From CAZGIF01 sp964526045 (GTDB lineage Bacteria; Patescibacteriota; Gracilibacteria; Absconditabacterales; Absconditicoccaceae): a stretch of DNA of 64,000 bases. The notes below the pieces were generated by a model. That model searched no databases and had not been told where the DNA came from. It worked only from the letters and a program-made list of their open reading frames with translations. The translations under genes and the position numbers were made by a program. This document shows, piece after piece, positions 20,581-31,329 of the stretch; the stretch's first letter is position 1, and every line of letters begins with the position of its first letter. The DNA lies in NCBI GenBank assembly GCA_964526045.1, contig CAZGIF010000003.1, positions 142,909 to 206,908 on the forward strand. Reading direction: 5' to 3'.

Positions 20581-21348
20581 TTAAAACTGACTGCTGTGGT
20601 GAAGAAGTTCCCACGTTGCAATAATTGCAGCTGTTTCTGTTCTTAAAACACTATCTCACAGTTGTTTGATTGCGGGTTGTATTGTGCAATGAGTAGTGAT
20701 GCGTTCATAATCACCTTGAGATAGTCAGCCTTCTGGTCATATAATTCATAAGTGTGTATGTGAGGTGGTTTTTGATACTGCAACTTGTGGTTGTGGTGTT
20801 TTTTTGTCAAAAATACAAATATCTGCTTGAGATACAACGGAACCAAAGCTTTTTGCTGTAAGATATGCAATATGGGGTGTAATTCGCCCTCGAGATTGTT
20901 CAACAGCTTCACGAGCTATTTTGTTGCATCTATCAAGTTTATTGTCTCCAAAATGCTTGATAATTGATCTTTCTGCTTGCCAAAAATACAGCATATCTAC
21001 TCAAAGTTCTGTACATTTTTGGACAATGAGTTCTATCTTTGACCATTTATTTGGCATCGCCACCAAGAGTCAGACTTTTTTTTTGTTGGTTGTTGGTTTG
21101 TGTTCTTGCTGAGTTATTGTTGCTGTTATTACATCGTTTTGGATAGACGTTAGCTCTAGCGTATATCTGATAGTGTGTTTTATTTCTTCTTGAGATGTTT
21201 GTGAAGACGTGCATTGTATTGCAAAAATGTCTCACTGACGATATCTCAGTACGGTTTTCATTTGTTTGGCAATATCGCGATTGTGTATTACGCATGTTGG
21301 TGACGTACTATCAATTGTCTGTCCCTCATCTAAACAAAATAATTGCAT
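20581..21348 (-). CDS. rsmE: 16S rRNA m3U1498 methyltransferase RsmE
   Basis: A 255-aa SPOUT-class methyltransferase. The N-terminal PUA-like part includes MKTVLRYRQGDIFAI. The catalytic domain has LLVAMPNKWSKIELIVQKCTELGVD, AERSI, NKIAREAVEQSRGRITP, and the SAM-binding knot IIGPEGGLS...ILxxLGDSVLRTETA (here QLGDSVLRTETAA). RsmE methylates U1498 of 16S rRNA in the assembled 30S subunit. It begins 21 bp after the response-regulator stop, so it may be read with the two-component genes. Start at ATG 21348 retains the whole PUA domain. Confidence 0.93.
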
Positions 21349-21368
21349 ACAGATACCAAAAAATAAAG

Positions 21369-22025
21369 TTACTTTGGTATACAATAGCCAAATCACTTCA
21401 CTGTTTCAATAACATCTTTACCTATTTTTTTTCTGATCTTGGCAATATAGACATCCAAAGTAGCATCATATCAAAACAGTGCATCTCCTCCCCAAATATG
21501 TTCAATAATATCAGTTCTTGAAACAGTTTGTCATAAACGCTGCACGAGCAATTCTATAATATGTCGTTCTTTTATTGTCAAAGGAATATGAGTTTCTTGT
21601 TTGTATACACGTTTTTCTTGTATTTGAATACGTACGTCTCCAATAGTAATAGCTGGGTCTTGCTCTGTAACTGATCTTTTAGCATGTGCGTTGATACGCA
21701 TCACAAGTTCTTTGAGTGAAAATGGTTTGACGAGATAGTCATCAGCTCAGGCATCAAATGCAGCTTGTTTATCATCAATACTTCACTTTGCAGTCGTCAT
21801 TATGATGGGCATGTCACTCATTGATCTTAGTGTTTTGGCCAAAGAGATTCCATCACCATCGGGTAGCATAATGTCTACCAAAAAACAATCATAAGTCTTG
21901 TGTTTCGTATGAGAAATCGCATCTGAACATGTTTCGCAAATCGTACAGTGTCGACCATTTCATTGCAAAAAAGATGCAATATTGTTGGCAATTGTTTTTG
22001 TGTCTTCCACTATCAAAATTTCCAT
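21369..22025 (-). CDS. OmpR/PhoB-type response regulator
   Basis: A 218-aa regulator. The receiver domain has acidic residues VED (6-8), the phospho-acceptor Asp 51 in LVDIMLPDGDG, Thr in MTTAK, and Lys 100 in LVKPF. The C-terminal winged helix carries PLTIKERHIIELLV, RTDIIEHIWGG and LDVYIAKIRKKIG, the PhoB-type DNA-binding pattern. Its neighbour upstream is the cognate histidine kinase, with an exported helical protein ahead of that. Targets are unknown; autoregulation of the exported protein gene is a reasonable guess. Confidence 0.95.
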
Positions 22026-22075
22026 AGGTATGTAGTTTGTCAAAAAATCAAAAAATTATTTGTATTTGTTATGTT

Positions 22076-23407
22076 CTACGTTGGGAGTTTTAGAGTATTG
22101 TTATGAATCACAAAACTTGTTCATCAATGTTCACTACTTGCTACATCGATTGTTCGTTCAAGTTGATTGGCAAGTGCTGCAACGAGAGATAATCACAATC
22201 ATCGTCAGCTATCTTTTTGTTTGCTTATATCTGCCTGCCAAAATGGCTGTCGAATCTGAGAAAGTTGGTCTTCTGATATTCCTATCCCCGTATCGGTAAT
22301 TGTGATGCTATCTTGGGTAAGTTCAACCGAGATGTTTCATCACTCGGGAGTATATTTGTATGCGTTTGTACATATATTGTAGATGATACTGTATGCAGAT
22401 TCTTTGTTTGTTCTTCGATAGATGTCGTGTGGCGTATTGATATGTCGTGTGATGTTTTTTTGTTGATTTTGTGATTGCATATCTGTTTGCACACTTTGTA
22501 TAAGCGCATGCATCGCAAGAGGTTCTTTCTGTATATGTTGTTTTGCTTGTGCATGTGTTATGTTAAGCAAAACATCCAACAATCAACTCAGGTGTTGTAT
22601 TGTATTCATGTTTTTTTCGAGTCATTGTTTATATGTATGTTTGTGTAGTGCAAGTTCACTATCCGATTGCAAAATCATAAATGGTGTTTTAAACTCATGT
22701 GCAACATGTCAAATAAATTGTTGCATACGTCAGATTTGCTCATTAAGTTTTGTCGAGACTTTATGTCGAGCATGAGCAATAATCGCTACTTCATCTTTTG
22801 GATTCATATGTTCAGCTAAGTTTTTGTCAGAATGTATTTCATCAATATTAGATTTTTGCATCAAAGATGCTATTTTTGTTAGGTTTTGTAGTGGCTTACG
22901 CAATACAATATGCGCCAAAAAGTAACTACTAATGCACACAATTCCAAAAAATAAAAAACTGACACGCAGAAGTCGAAATTGTCTTTCTATGTTTTCTGTT
23001 ACATCCATGAAAAACACTTTTTTGTTGTGGAGTGGGTTTTTGTGGACTAAATACCATGTATTATCTTTATGAATCAGGTTTTTTCGAACGGTATTTTGTT
23101 GAATAAATGCCAGCACAGAAGGATCGACATTTATGGGTACTATTTGTGGTTGATTATCAACTTGTTGTTCCATATTGATTTCTACTTGTATATTTTGTTT
23201 TTTTTGCATAAATGAGCTGTTTCTTTGTTTTTGTATTACCTCAATCAGACGATTTACTGGTTTTGGTGGAGCGATAAACTTTTGATTTTGTCAGCGAAAC
23301 CACTGAAGAAAAAAAAGGCCGTTAATACACACTCCAAAAAGGAGTGTGATTACGGCCGTAAACAAAGTAAATGTAAGTGTTATTTTTTGTTTTGTAGTTA
23401 GTGTCAT
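22076..23407 (-). CDS. membrane sensor histidine kinase
   Basis: A 443-aa kinase. TM1 is near residues 10-33 and TM2 near 140-165, enclosing an extracytoplasmic sensor of about 105 residues rich in Gln, Asn and Val. Then come a HAMP-like linker, the dimerisation helix with phospho-His in HVAHEFKTPF (about 232-241), and the ATPase domain: N box AYSIIYNICTNAYKYTPEGG, G1 DTGIGIS, G2 GRGLGLSL. It would phosphorylate the regulator encoded next to it. A long DNA inverted repeat lies within the TM1 coding region (23318-23358). Confidence 0.93.
23318..23358. repeat. long inverted repeat inside the histidine kinase gene
   Basis: Arms 23318-23336 and 23342-23358 pair with one or two bulges around a 5-A loop; the inner part (CACACTCC / GGAGTGTG) is perfect. 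It lies in the TM1 codons about 50-90 bases after the start, on the mRNA of the kinase gene. Confidence 0.7.
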
Positions 23408-23427
23408 AAGATATGGTGAAAATAGTA

Positions 23428-24189
23428 TTAGTTACTTTGTATAGCTTGTTGTTTTTTTGCTTGTAATATTTCTTTTAGTTGAGCAGCAATTTCTTTTACT
23501 GTTTCAATATCTTTATTTTCTTTTGCTTGGTGTAGCTCTTTGATCATAGTATACACTTCTTCATCTATCAAATCAACAATTTTTGTTTCACTATGAGCAG
23601 CAGCAAATTCTTCATAAGAATCAGATGTACCTATTTTATCGAAGAGTCTTATTTTTGTTTTTCCTTTGTTTCCTTTCATTTCTTTTGTCATTTCTTTATG
23701 TTCTCATTTCATTTCTTTATATTCTCATTTCATTCCACCTTTCATAGATTTATCAATACCTAGTTGTTCAGCAAGAGCTTTAGCGGTTTCTTTGTCGTCG
23801 TTTTGCATAGCGGTGTGCATAGCAACGAAAGTGTCGAATTGTTCTTGCGTAGTGATAGCTTCAGCAAGAGGAGAATTAACAACAGCAGCTTGGAAAGCAG
23901 CAAAGTCATTAGAATCTACAGCAGCTTTCATTGCGTCGTGTTGGGCTTTCATCTCTTCATGTTTTGCTTCCATTTCTGCTTTTTGTTCTTCAGTCATGTT
24001 TTTTTTCATTCATTTTCCTAGACCAAGTTTTCCTTGTTTCATATTTCATGCTCTCATATTTGTACTAACCTTATCAAACGAATCTGATGAAACGTCATTT
24101 GCAAATGCTGACGAAGCAACAAGAGATCAAGCTACAAGAACAACACTAGCCAAACTAGCTAAACCGATAATTTTAAATGAGTTTTTCAT
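23428..24189 (-). CDS. exported helical protein, CpxP/Spy-like in layout
   Basis: A 253-aa protein with a clear signal peptide (LVAGSLVASSAFA, cleavage near residue 33). The mature part is helical, rich in Met, Glu, Lys and Ala (MTEEQKAEMEAKHEEMKAQH), with a repeated FDTFVAMHTAMQ / YEEFAAAH element and a Lys/Met-rich linker (MKGGMKGEYKEMKGEHKEM). It sits immediately upstream of the histidine kinase and regulator, like the cpxP/cpxRA arrangement, and could be an extracytoplasmic accessory or a target of that system. No sequence identity to CpxP can be claimed. Four TGA codons encode Gly. Confidence 0.6.
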
Positions 24190-24269
24190 AATATATAATA
24201 TAATGAGTAAAAAGGGTGTCACATCAACATGTGAACATGAGCACTATACATATCAACCTTACCACAACC

Positions 24270-25850
24270 TTACACAACCCTTCTTAGTTCATCAAATGTA
24301 GTATATCACTGCAACATTTTGACGTAAGCATCTTCTTGTAAGGTCATAAAATTGTTTTTTCTCGCAAGGACAAATATTTGTTTACTGGGTGCTCATTGTA
24401 TAATAGCATCACGTATTTCTTCATTAATCTCCAATACTTCCATCACAGCAATTCTTCATTTGTATCATATTCATTGGCATTTGTCACATCAGTGTGCAAC
24501 AGGAACTGTTCAATCAAACGAAATTGGTAATGATGAAAGAGGTTTGATAATATCCAAGATGTGAGTGATTTCAGCTGTTTCACTTGCTGTTGCTTGTTGT
24601 TTTTTTACGCAGTGAGGACATACTTTTCTCACCAGTCTTTGTGCTTCTATCATCAAAAGTGATGGAGCAAGTAAATATCATTTGATTCCCATACTCAAAA
24701 GTCTTGTTACTGCTTCGATTGCACTATTGGTATGAATTGTAGAAAAAACCAAGTGTCAGGTGAGTGCAGCATTGATAACCGTTTCTGCTGTTTCTACTGT
24801 TCTTGTTTCTCACACAAGTATGATGTCAGGATCATGTCTCATACATGCATTGAGTCATTGGACATAGTCATATCACTTTTTGTAGTTTATTTGTGATTGT
24901 TGAATACCATCTAATTGGTACTCTATAGGATCTTCAAGCGTAATTATTTTGTGAGTTCATGTGTTTTTGGTGTTGAGTACAGAGTACAACGTCGTTGTTT
25001 TTCCTGATCACGTTGGTCATGTAATCAAAATAAGCCCAAAGTTATGATGTAATCATTTTTCAAAAACTTGTTTGTTACGTCACCAAAACCCCAAGTCATC
25101 AAAACTTTGTATAGAATGTGTTCAATCCAAAAACCTCAAGACTGTACTTTCAGAGTCTTTTCCAGGCATGAAGTTTGCTCTGACGTCGATTTGGGTCAGT
25201 CATCATTTTTTGTCATCTGCTTGCACACTAAACCTCCCATCCTGTGGAATATACTCTACATTCATTTTTGTTCATGCAATGAATTTTAGTTTTTTGAGAT
25301 ATGGATAAAAATCTTTGTGCGTAAATGAAACAATATCTTGCAAAACACCGTCAATTCTGAGTTTCATAAAAATTCACTTCTCTTCTGGTTGAAAATGAAC
25401 ATCAGAAGCTCATGCTTGAAATGATAGTCTTACAAACTCCATAATGACGTCAGATGTGTTGAGTGTCTGTCTTTTTTCGAAAAGAGATTTGATCATTGCG
25501 ATCGCATGTGTTCCGTGAGCTTCTTGTTGTTTTTGTTGTATTTTTTGTTGTTGAGATGCGATTGCTTCTTCTTTGGAGTATCGACTGTATGCGATCTCCA
25601 TACACTCAAGTGATGTATAATACAATTTGTACTTGAGATGTTTTTTTTCTATTTGGGACAAAAATAATTGTAACTTGTCAGAAAGTTGATTGGTAGTGAC
25701 AATATGATACGTGACCTCGTCTTTGTCAAAAACGACAGTTTGCATCTCATGAGCTTGTGCTATTGTCAAAATACGCAAACACTCTCTGTCTGGGATTATA
25801 TTTTTTATATCTTCTTTTTCCAAAATTACTTTTTCGATCTTGTTCTGCAT
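24270..25850 (-). CDS. type II secretion / type IV pilus assembly ATPase (GspE/PilB)
   Basis: A 526-aa AAA-like traffic ATPase. Walker A is ITGPTGSGKTTTLYSVL (about 275-291), the Asp box is ITLEDPIEYQ, Walker B is HDPDIILVGETR, and the His box is LVFSTIHTNSA. A zinc-binding insert follows: VCPHC and GCDKC, the CxxC pairs that separate GspE/PilB from PilT. GRIAVMEVLEINEEIR closes the C-terminal lobe. It powers extension of type IV pili or pseudopili, the structures CPR bacteria use for DNA uptake or host attachment. No other pilus gene adjoins it here. Confidence 0.95.
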
Positions 25851-25978
25851 ATATGCTATTTTTTATTTAAAAAAGTAGTCTGACTATAGTGTACATATTG
25901 GAGTGTCTTTTGTGAAAGAATAGTAACCGTCTATTTCTATAGTCATTGACTTTTGCTATTTATTTTATTACGTAAAAT

Positions 25979-26007
25979 TTGACACGTGTCTTTTTTATAG
26001 ATATAAT
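25979..26007 (+). promoter_or_regulatory. consensus sigma-70 promoter
   Basis: TTGACA, 17-base spacer, TATAAT: a perfect match to the housekeeping consensus, 40 bases ahead of ATG 26048. Confidence 0.85.
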
Positions 26008-26047
26008 AGTACTATAAAGTTTCAATTTTTATAATATATTTATTTAT

Positions 26048-27130
26048 ATGTCATTAAATATAAAAAAGCTCTGACTTCCAGAGGGGCAAGCTACTGAAAT
26101 AACTCGTGAATTCGGTCGCATTTATGACATAGGAGGAATAGAAGACAATCATATTACTCCAGAATATCTTAGTAACGTACTAACGCTTTCTAAATGATTA
26201 TTTGATGAAAAAAGATTAGGTTATTTGTCAAATAACATTGAAAAATTTCTAAAGTATCCTAATCTCCTAGCTGTTGTTCCGCTCGAAGATCTTACAAATC
26301 TAAGTGAGTCTGCAGACGTGGATGCCAAAATAAAAACTGAACTACTTGATCATATAACTAAAAGAGAAGAAAAAGATAATCAAGAAAAAATTAAGAAAGC
26401 GCAAGAAGATATGATGAAAAAACAGGAAAAAAGTGCTTTATCTGATAAAGTAGCTAAAGAGAAGTCTAAATGACTAGAAGAAGCAAGAGCTATGTTTGGT
26501 CTTTTTCCTCAAGGCATAGTAGCACCAGAACACATAGGACCAGGAATACAAGATGACTCCACACCCATGGAGATTAAAAATCCAGAATACCCAAATGTTG
26601 CTGATGCTTTAAAAGCACTTGAAGAACTAAATAAAAAAGAAGAACAAGAAAAGCTGGCTCTAAAAGAAATAGAGGATAAAGACTTAGAAGTGGTTTTTGA
26701 AGAGATTTCGGATAAATTTAGTATAGTTAAAAATTTAAAAAGTAAATCTGTACAAATAAGAATAGCTCTAGCCGATGTATCAAAAAAAGGTAATTATCGT
26801 ATTTTAGAGTCAGACAATTTTATAAAAACAACTTTTTCAGATATACTAGTATCTTGAAAATGAATACGCCTCTTTGAAGAAGAGTTAAGTAATTTAAATA
26901 AAGTAATTCAATGATTTAAATCAAAAAAAGAACTTTGATCGAGGAGAGCGTATGAAAACCAAGAGAATTATATTTTTGCAATAAAATCTTTCTATAAAGA
27001 ACTTAAATCATCACTTAAATTTATAGCAAATAAAAATGAAAAATTTAAGAAATTTGCTTATAGCTTCTTATCTGTGATAGAGAAGAGTGAAAAAGACTTT
27101 GATAAATATAGTATGAATAATATGTTTTAA
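26048..27130 (+). CDS. hypothetical protein, 360 aa
   Basis: Driven by a perfect consensus promoter, so probably well expressed. No signal peptide. The N-terminal region is mixed, then comes a Lys/Glu-rich helical or coiled-coil stretch (about residues 95-150: KREEKDNQEKIKKAQEDMMK), a Pro-rich linker (GIVAPEHIGPGI), a second acidic helix and a basic C-terminal half (FKSKKELGSRRAYENQ). I recognise no family. TGA is used for several glycines but GGA/GGC also occur. Confidence 0.6.
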
Positions 27131-27171
27131 ATAAAATATAGAAAAGACTAAATCAAGGGACCGTGGGACCA

Positions 27172-27271
27172 TCTAAAACTCTATATAAACAGATAAAAGA
27201 AAGGATATAATACTATCAACTTTTATCTGTTTTTTTTATGAACAGAATACAACAGGCAGATGTAAGAGACA
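27172..27271 (+). repeat. leader repeat, copy A
   Basis: About 100 bases nearly identical to 31138-31262. It contains a 13-base perfect hairpin (arms 27187-27199 and 27220-27232, AAACAGATAAAAG / CTTTTATCTGTTT) followed by T's, with TATAAT inside the loop. A short open frame MNRIQQADVRDNI begins just after. It lies 90 bases upstream of an exported-protein gene. It may be an attenuator, a promoter-terminator module or a small mobile repeat. Confidence 0.75.
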
Positions 27272-27361
27272 ACATATTGATTTTATACTGGTGTTTATTA
27301 TAGTAACGTCGTTATTGTTGGACTATTTTGTAGACTAATGTGCATTTTTTATACTTTTTTT

Positions 27362-28252
27362 ATGTTTATGCAAAATTTATCTGTTCTCTTAATGGTTGCT
27401 TTGTTATCAATCAATTCATTGTTTATGTTATCTTTTGTTTTCGCATGAACTACTTATGCTAACGAAAACTGTAGTGATTTTTCTTGAGTAGAAAGACAGG
27501 GTAAAGCAATTGCAAAAAAGGTTGACTCAATACTAGAAAGAAAAAGTCCATCAATGAGACCAGTTATTATGAAGAAACTATCAGAACTTGCTAATACAAA
27601 AGCTAGTTGTGAAAAAAGATTGATGTACTATTTTATAGTAGAAAATCTTGATAAGAATTACAAAGGTTTACAATGAATGACACCTGAACTTCTTTCACAA
27701 AAAAGAGACTCAGATGGAGTAAAATCTGTTGTTAAGGTAGAAAAAGAAGAGAAAAAGACAGAATCAGTAGTAGAAGAGAAAAAAGAAGTTGAGGCTGTAA
27801 ATGCTGATACATTACCACTAAATTGTGTAGAAATTACTAGAGATGTTTTTCAAGATAGTTTTGGAAGTGCTATGTGTGAAGATACATATGAATATCAAGA
27901 TTGAATATTAAGTACTTCAGAAAATGAAGTATGTGGAGGATGAGAAAACGTACCAGAAGATAACGAATACTATAGCGAATTAACTACATTGTTCACTACG
28001 CATGAGTTTACAAATATATATTCTATATTGAGCAGTGATACAAATACTGTAGCTATGTGATCTTTTGGAGATGGTGAATATAAAATAGCTATCAATAATC
28101 AAGTATATAACCTACCTGCAAATGCATCTTGGGGTACTATAAAATCTAAAAAAATGTGATGAACTGCAGATACTATTGAATTTGTTACTGCTACAGAAAC
28201 TGATAAATTTTGACAAGAAATCAAAGAAACACTATTATCTTGTGAATTCTAA
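27362..28252 (+). CDS. exported hypothetical protein, 296 aa
   Basis: ATG 27362 (or 27368) starts a signal peptide ending FVFAGTTYA. The mature protein has an N-terminal helical part (RQGKAIAKKVDSILERKSPS) and an acidic Lys/Glu/Val linker (EKEEKKTESVVEEKKEVE). The C-terminal domain has several Cys residues, suggesting disulfides, and ends in LLSCEF. A terminator follows at 28286. It is the first of a set of exported genes whose leaders share repeat modules. Family unknown. Confidence 0.6.
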
Positions 28253-28285
28253 TTATTTCTTGCTTATGATGATATATAAAAAGTT

Positions 28286-28320
28286 AAAAGGTGTGATACG
28301 TACTGTATCATACCTTTTTT
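28286..28320 (+). terminator. rho-independent terminator
   Basis: Thirteen-base stem (AAAGGTGTGATAC / GTATCATACCTTT, one G-T pair) with a 5-base loop and trailing T's. Confidence 0.85.
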
Positions 28321-28413
28321 CTACATTCCAAAAATATACAACATATTGATTTCAACGTCTTTATAAGTAGTCTATATTGTAGCAAAAATATCTTTTATAC
28401 TTACATATTTGGC

Positions 28414-29742
28414 ATGACGAGACCTTTAAGTAGTTATATAATAGCAGTCAGTTTATGTTCTTTACTACTTGCAACAAGTGTTCTAAATGCAGCACATGCT
28501 TCTCTTTTTGACACGCCGGATAGTAGTGGATCAACACAAACCATAACAGTAAGCCAATCAGCATATCTCAACAATCCACAATACAAAAAAGCACTGACAA
28601 CATTCAAGGCACTAAATAGTAAATTGCAAGTTATGGCTAGACAAAAAGACATGACCAAAAAAGAGTTTTTTGTAAAAATTGCGTGAGCAATCAACAACAT
28701 TGCAATCAAATCTCACAAAACAGGATTACAAGATAAATCTCAAATGTATGGGTATTTAGCTTTTTTGATGAACAAAGAGATATGAATAACAACTGCACCG
28801 TTGTCATTTACAACACAATCAACATCTCCAATAATAACCAACAATAATACAAAACCAAAAACTCCAAAACCAATACCTATCGTTGGTTTTGTGCCGGATA
28901 TCGTTGTTGATGCAACTGATTGATATCAATACGTCAACGACATCAGAATAAAATTTAACCCACAAAATATATTTGTCGAAAAAGATGGTGTTATCTATAT
29001 TCAAACCAATAAAATCAAAAATAACGTATGAGATAGAAAGTTTGAAATAAGACTAACTGCCAATGAATATGATGCATGACTAAAAGGTGAAAATCCTTTT
29101 GGATGACCTTTGCCACCAACTGACATAAAAGTAGGAGATATTATAACAACTAGATTTACAGAAAATCAAACTGTAAAAGTTGATGCAGACTGGCTCATAT
29201 CCAAAACAAACGAAAAACACTTACCTAGCATCATGGAATTATTTCAAAATGAAGTCGAAAAACTAGTAGGCGCGTGAATGTCTATAGACGATGCAACACA
29301 AACTACCATGAACAACATAGATGCCTACCAACAAAAAGTCTTATCCGTTACAAATGATTCTATGTCAGATGAACAAAAAATCATGGCAGTAGCAGTTCTT
29401 GTAACGCAAGACTATGCAAGAAACAATAATGTATGAGCGTTTGGGTCAGAATGGTCTCACTATACGTTTCACGGTGTATTTACATATGGTAATGCCGCAT
29501 GTGAATGATTATTTTCTGCGTATACGCTTGGTATGTTTTTGGCAAAAGTAGATGCTGATATTTGATATCAAATCGGTATGCTAACAAGTTGAGCAAGTCA
29601 CATCACAGCATATATCAATGGGAGAGCTAGCGATATAACAGCAATAAATACAACTTTCAGCGCTGGTTCTAAAGATTTATATACAAGTGCGACATTTGAC
29701 ACCGAAAGAAGTAAAATTAGTGAAAACTATCTTGGTTGGTAG
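28414..29742 (+). CDS. exported protein with transglutaminase-like domain
   Basis: A 442-aa exported protein; signal peptide ends near LNAAHA. A Thr/Pro/Lys-rich linker (NNNTKPKTPKPIPIV) follows the first 100 residues. A beta-rich middle domain (about 165-260) precedes a helical segment and a C-terminal region with Cys 363 (NAACEGLFSAYTLG), His 396 (GASHITAYIN) and Asp 407 (ASDITAIN). This order and spacing match the Cys-His-Asp triad of transglutaminase-like peptidases, where G.C.g.a.a...l precedes HaW.ev...w...D. The assignment rests on motif pattern only. It might cross-link or cut peptides at the cell surface. About 35 bases of its leader match 31256-31290. Confidence 0.6.
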
Positions 29743-29756
29743 TATAGTGAACTACG

Positions 29757-29827
29757 TATACTGATATTGTTATTTTACCACCTTGTATTCTTATGAAAAA
29801 ATCTTTGTCTATTATGATAGGTAGTTT
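29757..29827 (+). repeat. leader and start-codon repeat, copy C
   Basis: About 70 bases covering the leader and first 11 codons of the next gene are nearly identical to 31293-31363. Both genes therefore begin MKK[S/F]LSIMIGS before diverging completely. Confidence 0.8.
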
Positions 29828-31118
29828 TTTTTCATTAAAAGGTGCACTTTCGAGTTCTATCGGATCCATATTGTCATTATTGTTTACATTTATTATACTG
29901 AACAATCTTGAAAATCATAATATTAAAATATTTTTTGCAATCTTTGTATTAATTGTAATAATTGTATTATATATTGAGTTTTTTAATGTCAGTAAAAAAT
30001 ATAAATATTTTGGTAGAGAATGATGGTATTTGATATTATATATTGCACTAGGATTTGTATCTGGATTGATGTTGTTAAATTGAATTGGTGTAGCAAAAGA
30101 TTACTATATTATGTTATTGGGTATATACACTTTTGCGTTTCTTTTTTTTATAAGTTCTATAATGTTCTTATTTGTTTTGATAAATAATAAAGACTCTTTA
30201 TTGAAAGAGGAAACTGATTCTCGGTGTTTAACTATACTAATATTAATAATCATTTGACTATTATATTTTTTAAGTATTACATTTATGTGATTAGTAGTTA
30301 AAATTACATACATATCTTTTCAAAATAGTGATGTTAAAGAAATTAAAAACACTTTTAGCGTGTTTGAATGAGTATATTATAATTCTGACTGAAAACTTTT
30401 AGATAAGAGGATAGATCAACTGACAAATGATATTATATTGTGAAATACCCCAAAATTTAAAAATGAAACATATTTTACTGATATATACACTAGTGCTATT
30501 GATTCATCTAAATTACTTCAGACATATGCATGGTCAGAAGACGTAAAATTGTTATTTAGTTGAAAAATAGAAAAGATTAATTTGAGAGTATGAGATAAAG
30601 ATTTAAAAACATGATGAGTTGCTTTTCTTTCTTGATATTATGCCCAAGATGGTACTTCATTAATCGGTAAGATACTTCAAACAATACCAACTTACACTTC
30701 AGATCGATATAATTTTGAGACTATAAATAGCTCTTTTAATAAATTGGATACGCTACAACAACAAATAATTGATGACAACTTACTCTCTGGATTACTATCT
30801 AATCAAAAGTTAAAAACAGCGATTGATTTTTATCAAGATTATTATTTGTATTATTTAAAAAAACAACGAATTATTAGTATATATATTCGAAATATGTATC
30901 AATTAATTTTTGGATGAATTATTATTGCATGATTGCGGTGATTAATTAGTGAATCTCTTTCTTATATGAAAAATGATCAAGAGAAGATATATTTACTTAA
31001 GGAAAGAGATTTGTTGAAAAAAGAAAGAAATTTGCTGAAAAAAGAAAGAAATTTGCTGAAAAAAGAAAGAAATAATTTGAGTAAAAAAAGAAAAAATAAT
31101 AGAAAAAAGAAAAAATAA
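29793..31118 (+). CDS. membrane protein with charged heptad tail, 441 aa
   Basis: Five or six hydrophobic helices fall in the first 160 residues (SILSLLFTFIILNN; IFVLIVIIVLYIEFF; AFLFFISSIMFLFVLI). A soluble region of about 200 residues follows, then another membrane helix (IRNMYQLIFGGIIIAGLRG) and a strongly basic tail with LLKKERN three times. The first 11 codons and leader are shared with the gene at 31330, so the 5' end looks acquired by duplication or recombination. Function unknown; the tail may form a coiled coil in the cytoplasm. Confidence 0.6.
31011..31073 (+). repeat. 21-bp tandem repeat, three copies
   Basis: Three head-to-tail 21-base units differing at one position, encoding a 7-residue heptad each. 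Copy number could vary by slippage without changing frame. Confidence 0.85.
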
Positions 31119-31137
31119 TCAAGAAAACAAAACTCGT

Positions 31138-31262
31138 CTAAAACTCTATATAAACAGATAAAAGAAAGGATATAATACTATCAACTTTTTAGGGAGCAGT
31201 TCATTTATCTGTTTTTTTTATGAACAGAATACAAAAGGCAGATGTAAGAGACAACATATTGA
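31138..31262 (+). repeat. leader repeat, copy B
   Basis: Nearly identical to copy A (27172-27271) but with about 14 extra bases inserted in the 3' arm region of the hairpin (near 31190-31203), which breaks the 13-base stem. The TATAAT in the former loop is intact. Confidence 0.75.
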
Positions 31263-31329
31263 TTTCACCGTCTTTATGATTAGTCTATTTGGGTATACTG
31301 ATATTGTTCTTTTACCACCTTGTATTCTT

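Noticed and set aside
27238..27301. Small ORF MNRIQQADVRDNI in leader repeat A (and a related one in copy B)
   Set aside because: The two copies diverge after about 16 codons and run into the next gene's leader; more likely a by-product of the repeat than a peptide gene.
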